Of a stretch of 64,000 nt of DNA, positions 56,276 to 64,000 are shown one piece after another. Under the pieces are notes generated by a model. It was not told the origin of the DNA. It saw nothing but the letters and a program-made list of their open reading frames with translations, and did not search any database. Position 1 is the first letter of the stretch. The number at the start of each line of letters is the position of its first letter. Origin of the DNA: Pseudovirgaria hyperparasitica (lineage: Eukaryota; Ascomycota; Dothideomycetes; Acrospermales; Acrospermaceae); NCBI RefSeq assembly GCF_010093815.1, contig NW_022985570.1, forward strand, positions 67,695 through 131,694, read 5' to 3'. The position numbers were made by a program, and so were the translations under genes.

Positions 56276-58745
56276 ATGGAGACTGACGCCAGCAAATATT
56301 TACAGTCTAACGACACTCGCAGCTTGCTCGATGTGGTAGACAAGCTTCGATCACAAGGTATCAGCAAGTATGTAGACTTGCCAGAAATCGTTGTCTGCGG
56401 TGAACAGTCGGCTGGCAAAAGTTCAGTCCTCGAAGCGTTGTCAGGCATGACATTCCCCAGCAAGGACAATCTCTGCACTCGATTCGCAACTGAGCTCATA
56501 CTTCGAAGAGCCCTGGATGAGAGCACTGATATCAGTATTGTTCCAGGTGTAGACCCAGAACGCTGTCAGGCGCAGACAGATATGCTACATGCGTTCAAAG
56601 TTTCTGACTCGGACGGGCCACTCGACTTGGGTGATGTCATTGAGCGGGCTAAAGAGTGCATGGGTATCACTGAGTTCGGGAAGGTTTTCAGCTCAGATAT
56701 TCTGCGCATCGAGTTATCTGGTCCGCATCAGCCACACCTGACTCTGGTCGATCTTCCAGGCCTCTTTCAGGCAGGTAGCACTACGCAGTCTGATGAAGAT
56801 TGTGAGATTGTCAAGACGATGGTACGAAAGTATATGCAAAGCCCGAGGAGCATAATCTTGGCCGTTGTGTCAGCTAAGAACGATTTCAACAACCAGATCA
56901 TCACCAGGTACGCCCGCGAGATCGATCCCCAGGGAGAGCGTACTCTCGGGCTCATCACGAAGCCTGACACACTACACGCCGGTTCTGACAGCGAGCGCTT
57001 TTATGTGGACCTTGCACAGAACAAGGACGTCAATTTCAGACTAGGATGGCATCTGCTCCGAAACCGCGACTATCCCGCACGTAACACATCCCTGGAAGAG
57101 CGCAATAAAGTCGAGGAAGACTTTTTCTCGAAAGGGATTTGGACTTCTCTCCGACCAACACAGCTTGGAGTGGCTGCCTTGAAGCCGCGGCTAAGTAAAG
57201 TCTTGAGGGATCAGATCTTGCTACAGTTGCCTCATGTATTGTCCCAAATTGAGGAAGGTATTACAGATTGTACAGGACGACTTGACCGTCTTGGGGCATC
57301 GCGGGCTACGCTTTCCCAGCAGCGACGTCACCTTTTGCAGGCCAGCGAGCAATTTACCGCCCTGGTACAAAATGCTATCGACGGTTCATATTCCAACCCA
57401 TTCTTCGGAAAAGCATCCACCACATCAGGCAGACAGAAGCGACTGAGAGCAGTTGTACAGAATACCTTGGCCGAGTTCGAGCACTCTATGCGTGTTGACG
57501 GTCATGCGCTCGAAATCGTGGAAGTCAAAGATGTAAAGCAAAAGAAGCAGATATCTCGCCAGTCTTACATTAAGAACGTCAAGGAGCTCCTGCAACACAG
57601 CCGAGGTCGTGAGTTGGCTGGACTGTTTGACCCTTTGATCGTTGGTGAACTCTTCGGTGACCAATGCCAGCCCTGGAACAACATTGTGGACACATACGTG
57701 GACAAGATTGTTGATGCCGCTTATTATCTCGTTCAGACGGCTCTGAGTCACGTTTGTGACCAACCGACCGCGGAAGGAATTCTTAATCATATTGTGTACT
57801 CAAGCATGGAGAATTTTAAGGCTGAGTTGCACGAGAAGGTCACAGAAATCATGAGACCTCATTACGAGGGTCATCCTATCACCTTCAACCACTATCTCAC
57901 AGATAATGTCCAGAAAGCTCAAGCTGAGCGTCGTAGGAAAGAACTTGAGAAGTCTATTTCGGGATTCTTTGGGGACGAGTTTGACAGTGGAGACATGAAC
58001 AGAGTTTCGTTCAATATGAGTTCGCTTCTGAACCTGCTGAACAAGCAGACTGAGACTGATATGAACAATTATGCTAGCTCTACCGCCACTGACTTCATGC
58101 AAGCGTATTATAAAGTGGGTCTCGATTCGGAACATTTATACTCAACAACGTTAACAAACTCCTCAGGTTGCATTGAAGAAGGTTGTTGACGACATCAGTG
58201 TCTTGGCAATTGAGGCATGTCTTGTTCAAAGACTGCCCGAGCTTTTTGCCCCAGCTACGGTTTTTGACATTGACGATACTACAGTCAGAACTATTGCATC
58301 TGAAAATGAAGAATCTGTCACGGAGCGGGTCCGCTGCTCAGAGAAGCTCAATATACTTGAGGAAGGCATGGTTGAACTCAAGAAGCTTCGGAAGTTTCAG
58401 CCAATCCATTCAGACTGTGAGTGACTGTTCAGCCTGGATTCAGCCTACTTACGGAATGTAGCAAATAGCGATAAGGACATCTTCATTGCTGATGACAAGT
58501 ATCTCGAGGCAGAAACTCGGATAGAAGAGGGTGACCAGGTTCATGACCAGGTCATTATGGCGACGTCGAGAAGTTCAAGCTTGCATGTTGAACCTGTCAG
58601 TGAAAAATATCCTATTGACAAACTTGATGACACCAGCTGGGGTGTTCCAGATAAGAAGAAAGGAAAGAAAGTAAAAAGAGCAGTCTGCTGGGAAGAACAT
58701 AAACCAGAGCTGTTCGCGAAAGATGACGACTTCAGTTTCAAGTAG
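56276..58745 (+). CDS. Dynamin-like GTPase (Mx/Vps1-type)
   Basis: Three exons: 56276-58114, 58167-58416 and 58462-58745, with introns of 52 bp (GTGGGT...TCAG) and 45 bp (GTGAGT...GTAG). Phases agree and give 790 residues. The GTPase domain has G1 G-E-Q-S-A-G-K-S-S-V near residue 43, switch I with the conserved Thr (C-T-R-F-A-T-E-L), G3 D-L-P-G and G4 T-K-P-D. Middle/stalk helices follow (residues ~300-610), then a GED-like helix across exon 2 (V-V-D-D-I-S-V-L-A-I-E). There is no PH domain. The tail is basic (K-K-K-G-K-K-V-K-R). It resembles the fungal Mx-like dynamin group, with roles in membrane or organelle dynamics; the exact role is unknown. Confidence 0.88.
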
Positions 58746-59364
58746 TCTCCACGAAGTGCTCCAACAATATGCCCCTTATGATTATCAATTTTGATCGACA
58801 TCATTGTCTTTCGGAACCTAGAACCAAGTCTTTAGGTAGTGGACCTGATGCTCCTGTGGGCCTAGACCCACAGAAAAATAGCTAGAACAGTGTCATACAA
58901 TTCTCTCAAGCTACTGGCTCGTCAGTAGACTTCTCTAGACACAATTAAGATATCACATGGCCCTAATGTCTGTCTTACGTCTCAGCATGGTGATTGCATC
59001 AACTTACCCTGGTGCCGCTTAATGAATGGTCTGGGGCAAATTTTCGGCACGTTTTCTGTGATCGATGGTCTCTCGCAGCTCAAACTGTTGCATTTACACA
59101 TACTGGAAGTTGATTTCAGACAAATGCGAACTATGCAAGTTTAGGTATGATTACTGAGCCATGGCCAAGGGCATGACAAACAATGTTGAGTGTATTAATT
59201 CCAGTTTGGTGCCGATAGTTAGGACATATCTTCATATTTCATAAACTAGTTACACACTCATTTCATAGCCTGAGGCTACAGTACTGGCAGTATTGTACCG
59301 ATACACTTCTTCCATACGTACAAGTAGCACAGAGATCACAAGAACGCAGAATCTCGAAATGCAA
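58746..59364. other. Intergenic, nothing recognised
   Basis: 619 bp between two convergent genes; no coding or structural signal seen. Confidence 0.3.
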
Positions 59365-60519
59365 TCACGGCTCCTGCTCTCCCAAACGACTAGCATCCGA
59401 AGTCCTCGGCACACTCTCCGATCCATTCTTTGCATACACCGGTGCCTCCAACTCCACGATCGTGGATGTATGTCGCGAATGACCGTAAATAGAACCGTCC
59501 TCGGCGTCATGATATCCCATAGCCTCGACGGGTACCATGGGAAGCGGCGTCATATCCATCGGCTGTTTAGCTTGGGGAGGAGATTGCGTCGGATACACCG
59601 CAGGAGCTAAAAGGCCTGCAGTTTCTGCCTTCCGTCGCTTGCGGTACCGGAGTATGCCAGCAATACTACATATTCCGACCATGAGGGCGGCAGTTGGACC
59701 AACCACGGCGCCTGCTATCCATGCCTTGCTGCGCGGGTGATATTGTGGCTGTAAGAGTATTGGATAACTGGTATCGGGTCTAGCGCCTGGGTTGTTGTGT
59801 TCCGTCGCTACAGTCGGAAATGTCGTCTCAAGCGCGGAAGCGGCTGTTGAGCCTCCGGGAACTGTGAGTGGGACGTCTGCACCTGCAATTTGTTCAGCCA
59901 TACACTAAGGTAGTGTAAGAGTAGGTACAGACCTCTAGTGAGGTATACGTCTCCCGGCACGAGCGTCTTAACCACGGTGATGGTAGACTCTTCTGTGTAG
60001 CAGTCATACGATGTGGTAGAAGCCGTGGACTCGCCCTCATGTTCCAAGAATGACCAAGTCATACACCCCGTGAAGCTCTTCCCCAGTGAAGTAGTTCTTC
60101 CGAATAAAGTGCTGGTGGAACTGCATGTTTTTAGCTTCTCTCCCGAGTGAATTGCCTATGCGACCATACCATGCCACCCGATGGCCGTTCGCGTAAGTGT
60201 AGGTGCCTTTCTGGCAATCGACAACCATTTCTGTTGTTGGTTCCGCCGTGGGCCCCATACATTGACCGTAACTGACATAATATCTGAACTCCAGTCCAGT
60301 AGCGCACCATAACTCCTTATCTAGTCGCAACAGAATTATTGTGGTCAGTTCTCATTACAACTTTGATCTCGAGTAGGTGCGACACAACTTACAGTAGTTA
60401 TCTCTGACCTCTGAGAAGGCTATATGACCAGTCGTGGAACTGTATTCCTGTCCGGATACCCATTGTACGATAAAAGTCAAGAGAAAAAAGTGCCATGATA
60501 TTAGACCAGATGCATCCAT
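59365..60519 (-). CDS. Type I membrane protein, signal peptide and one TM
   Basis: Four short exons: 60519-60393, 60320-60170, 60120-59933 and 59882-59365, with introns of 72, 49 and 50 bp. All phases agree and give 327 residues. ATG 60519 opens a signal peptide (M-D-A-S-G-L-I-S-W-H-F-F-L-L). The ectodomain has several Cys and Ser/Thr-rich stretches (T-A-S-T-T-S-Y-D-C-Y-T-E). A single membrane segment follows (A-W-I-A-G-A-V-V-G-P-T-A-A-L-M), stopped by R-Y-R-K-R-R-K, and then a ~90-residue cytosolic tail with Pro-rich and Tyr-containing motifs. The layout is that of fungal wall-sensor-like or mucin-like surface proteins. No family name is supported. Confidence 0.7.
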
Positions 60520-63500
60520 GGCTGGTGAATCCGTGAATAGAGTCGAGTCCGTATTACAGACCCTTAAGAACAGAAGACGATTGGAAATGAATTGAATTCT
60601 GCAGAACGATCGCGTGAAATTAGATCTAATGTTTACTGTGCCGTCCATCTTAATCTACATAGTCTTTCGGCATCCTGGGCACGAGCTACTAAAAGTAGTG
60701 AGGCGTAGGCGTGTATCCGCAGTCTCGCGTTGATCTACACCAATCAAAGTAAACAATCTTTAGCTAAACGCGTCAATGTGGATACCGTGCCGCAGGAGAG
60801 CCCTTCAAATCAGAAGAAGCTTAATACTTTTCATATGACCGTCCATTCCAGTCAACAGCGAGTGTGATGTGCAGTGGGGCTGAGCTCGTAATTTGTCCGA
60901 CACACGATGTAGACATGAAAGCCGAGTCTCAAAGGATAGTCGAAGAATGGGCGCGAGCACCCTTGCTCTATCTTCGCCTGCGACTAAGGATACCTTGTGT
61001 TCGCGACCGGGATGCGGTGCCGACAGATTTAACACCAAGGTTCTGGGTGATTCGTCGTTGATTCTGGCTGCAACTCGGTTCAGACTTTTCCAGTGATACG
61101 TATAATGAACTTGTCAGTGGTAGCAGGACCTTTACCAGACTTACAATCTCAGGCGCCAGTACTCACTGACTTGCAGAAGACATCCCCGCCTTGCCGCAAG
61201 TAGTACTCGTCGACAATGATATAGCTTGATATCTGAGTTCCTGACTTACTCAGTGACCAGCATTGACCCATAGTGCGCTAGCATTAACGTTGACCCCTGG
61301 GGTGGATACATTGTTTACCACTTTTATTCGTCCGGTACCTCCTCTTCATTCGGGTTCTTACACACCTCCCATTATCGCGGTATCCGCGAGTGAGTTTACG
61401 CCTATTGATGGAACGTCGTCCCGTATACATTGCCGTGTCGATAAAGTATAGTTCAATGGAGTTGCTATCGGAGCTCACAATCGTTGTCAAGACCTGGGGT
61501 TAAGAATGTGACTGTTCCCACGAGACTTGTGTTGTGTATGTTCATGGCGGACGAGCCGTATACGCGTAAAACAATTTGAAGCCAGGGAAAGATGACAGTG
61601 TCATGATCGGTCTCGCACTCGGTAGAACTGAATATTAGATGTTCGGCTGTAGATGAGACCAATGAAGTTGCTATCGGAGTTCACAACAGTTGTCAAATGA
61701 CCGCTGTGGTCTCGGATGTAGATCCTGCTTTAACTCTGAGGAGTCCCCGTATGCCTGAGATATCAGCACTACCTGGCATTCCATCGAACACCCAACATCT
61801 TTCGAACTGACTGTGGCCTGCTGAACAGGAACTCCACTCTCGACAATGCTCGTACGAAAAAGAAAATCCGCAAAATCAGAGACTCTCGTGCCATTGCCCG
61901 CCATCTCGCTTACCACAACGCGCTTGGCGAATGTCTCGTGGAGATTGCATGAAGTCAGTCAGGTACAAGGTACAATGTCTCATACAAAAGTTCCATGAAT
62001 GAGAATGAGCGATGGGCTTTACACGATAACAAAATTGTAGATGTCAGAATATGCGAGCTTGCTCTGTTGGCTAATCCCAGGCTCAGACCGCGCAGACTCG
62101 GTGATTGCTTGGAGTATGCCTTGAGATCGTCGAAAGTCGGAACGTTCCCTTGAAGACATACAGACCTGAGAGGTCTACAACGTACGCAGACAGTCTGTAG
62201 TTTTGAGACTGGCCTAAAAATAGCCCACTCCCAACAACCGACATCCCGCGTTGAAATTTCCGCTTGCGAACAACAAATATGATCTTGAATGCTAGAGTAT
62301 CTTGAAAGGATGGTGCAGTACCTCGAGAGACTCTACATCAAGCCAGACTCTCCTATTGTGCACTCACGATGGCTCCGCGCACGATCATTATGGTGTCCGA
62401 ACTAAACAGCCCCTTTCATGATACGGCTCGCCCCTATAGGTCAGCACCATTGTCGGCACGTCACCGCACCCTGAATGTCTCATCCAGCAACCAGCATTCC
62501 GGGAGAGTGGCTGACAGCCAATATCCAAAACTGCATGGCATTCGAGCGATACCCTTGTTCTGCCTTGGGTGACTACCTGCATTTAGCGAGGGAAAGATGT
62601 CACCAAATCAATCCCAGCACCTGAAATAGCAGCAATATCGTGGATTGCTACATTGCCAGTCAGAATGAGCTGCATCTCGACGTTGAGTCACCCCGGATAT
62701 CCGGTGCTCACCGCAACAGACGTGGCGTATATTGCAGCTTGAGGCACTATTGATGCTCAGCCTCGTTGTCCGTCTAGTCTGTTTACATCCGCGAAACCCG
62801 TGGTCGGTGCTCGGGCTTTGCGTTGCGGACCGGCTGTTCGCAACAGACCCAGACAGTGCTCCCCCGAAAAGACCGAATATACTGTGTAGGCAATAGTGCT
62901 TACCTACAGCAAGTGTTGGTACTGGACAAATCCTGCGATGCACAAGCAGCGTTGTGAGCAGTTTTCGTGGCTCGTGTACACACTCCACCAATTGCAGTAT
63001 CCCCATGCTGCTGATGCACCCACGGGCCTGAACGAGGTTTGTGTGGGTTTCTTTTGCAGCCTCCTCCGCAGCAGAAGATCATCCGAGCATTATGAAACGA
63101 CGAAGACGGTCAACAAGGTCCGCAGGCCCCCGGTCCTGGGCACGATCATCTATCGAAGTTTCTACGTGCATATTCGTGAGACAAGAATGTCAGCCTGAGC
63201 GTGTGTTGTGCCACAGCATCCCTCTGCCACGCCCCAGGGGGTTGTTCTACTTCCAACGACACGGTCGAAACGCCCGCGCCAACACGAGCCCGAAACGAGA
63301 CTCTGCTGCAAAAGGGGAGAAGGAAAAACTTTCGTCGCCAAAACTTTCATCGCCAAAGACGACCCAAAACATTAAATCGCTCGTTTTATCCCCACCCGTG
63401 TGCGCTGCCACGGACAGGATGGCGGCTTGTTCCACCAACACCATCAACGATGTCACAGGCTGTGTGAACTTGTGTAGTCAGATAGCTATCGACACGCCCG

Positions 63501-64000
63501 CCCCGGTAGTCAGTCCTGCCAAGGACAGAGATTCCGATTCTGCGTCGTCCATGCATTTATTGTTCTTACTCGCAAGCATTGATTCCCAACAGCCCATCCA
63601 ACAGCTTATTCGTAATGCGCGGTGTCTGAGAGGATGGACTTCCCGTTTGTAGGCAGCCGCAGGAATTATAAGCTTTGCGCCACCAGGTCTGACTGTCAGC
63701 TAGCGCGCGGCACCGATCCGGCTCGCCTATCGCCAATACTCACTTGCGGTAGCAATACTGTACTGACAACATGACTCTGCCCAGCAAGCCTCTCGTAGAC
63801 GTGTCGCGGTTGCTGGCCTGATCCCGACAAGGCGTCTATTATGGTGGGTCCTACTGGCCTTCTTGCTGGGCTTGCTGGCTGTTGGTCAGCGAATGCACGT
63901 GCGGTGGGTGATGTTGCATGTTGCATTGCACCCGAACACCGAACAAACCGACGCTGGACGGTCGCTGAAGCACGCCAAAGCCATATTGGTTTAGGGAGGC
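60520..64000. other. 3.5 kb right end without supported genes
   Basis: Only short frames, none with a recognisable pattern. The longest, 203 codons on + at 63041-63652, is of odd composition and I do not trust it. A decayed ~40 bp direct duplication lies at 61453-61697. Confidence 0.3.
61453..61697. repeat. Decayed direct duplication (~40 bp arms)
   Basis: The arm caatggagttgctatcggag (from 61454) recurs at 61660 with a few changes, and both arms go on to a tcacaa...gttgtcaa stretch. The arms are about 207 bp apart; two of the differences (g/a, c/t) are transitions. Confidence 0.5.

Noticed and set aside
63041-63652. 203-codon open frame on the plus strand near the right end
   Set aside because: No recognisable family, odd composition, no splice partners; could be a leader region of a gene beyond the window.

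Overview
The window is nuclear DNA of a filamentous ascomycete (Pezizomycotina). It has short GT-AG introns of about 43-104 bp, a SidC-type siderophore NRPS, fungal-only families (HsbA-like, Ies4, Gid1-like) and an AT-rich, TpA-rich stretch of the kind left by RIP. I cannot fix the genus; a dothideomycete-like or eurotiomycete-like fungus would fit. Gene models were spliced by eye: junctions were chosen so that donor, acceptor and phase agree and the joined protein matches its family.

Left edge (1-4.0 kb): the 3' part of an APH/AIM9-like kinase gene with an early in-frame stop, a 600 bp AT-rich relic, and a small secreted HsbA-type protein.

Core (4.0-37.2 kb): a siderophore island of seven genes. 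They are a 4,730-residue ferrichrome-type NRPS (SidC architecture A-T-C-A-T-C-A-T-C-T-C-T-C); head-to-head with it a SidI-like acyl-CoA ligase; a divergent SidA-like N-monooxygenase; a full-length ABC-B exporter of the SitT type; head-to-head with that a SidF-like hydroxyornithine acyltransferase; and an AMID/AIF-like flavin oxidoreductase head-to-head with a 14-TM siderophore transporter (MFS). The ligase ends in ARL and the acyltransferase in AKL, both peroxisomal PTS1 signals. Nine exact copies of the GATA-factor (SreA-type) iron element ATCWGATAA lie in three of the island's promoters, and by eye I saw none elsewhere in the window. The island holds acyl-supply and acyl-transfer genes beside a ferrichrome synthetase but no SidD or SidH. 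This raises the possibility of an acylated ferrichrome (ferrirubin/ferrirhodin type) instead of, or beside, ferricrocin. The SidA-like protein has changes at all the positions I can map to ornithine ligands and may have a different job.

Middle (37.2-44.6 kb): a disordered Ser-rich protein, an unlisted three-exon gene for a 144-residue cysteine-rich secreted protein, simple tandem repeats, and a ~97 bp minisatellite broken by a 10-N assembly gap.

Right part (44.6-60.5 kb): housekeeping genes: a DHHC-family palmitoyltransferase with DHWC in place of DHHC, a Gid1/RanBPM-like SPRY-LisH-CTLH protein, the INO80 subunit Ies4, two conserved fungal proteins I do not recognise, a dynamin-like GTPase and a single-pass secretory-pathway membrane protein. 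The last 3.5 kb holds no gene I can support.
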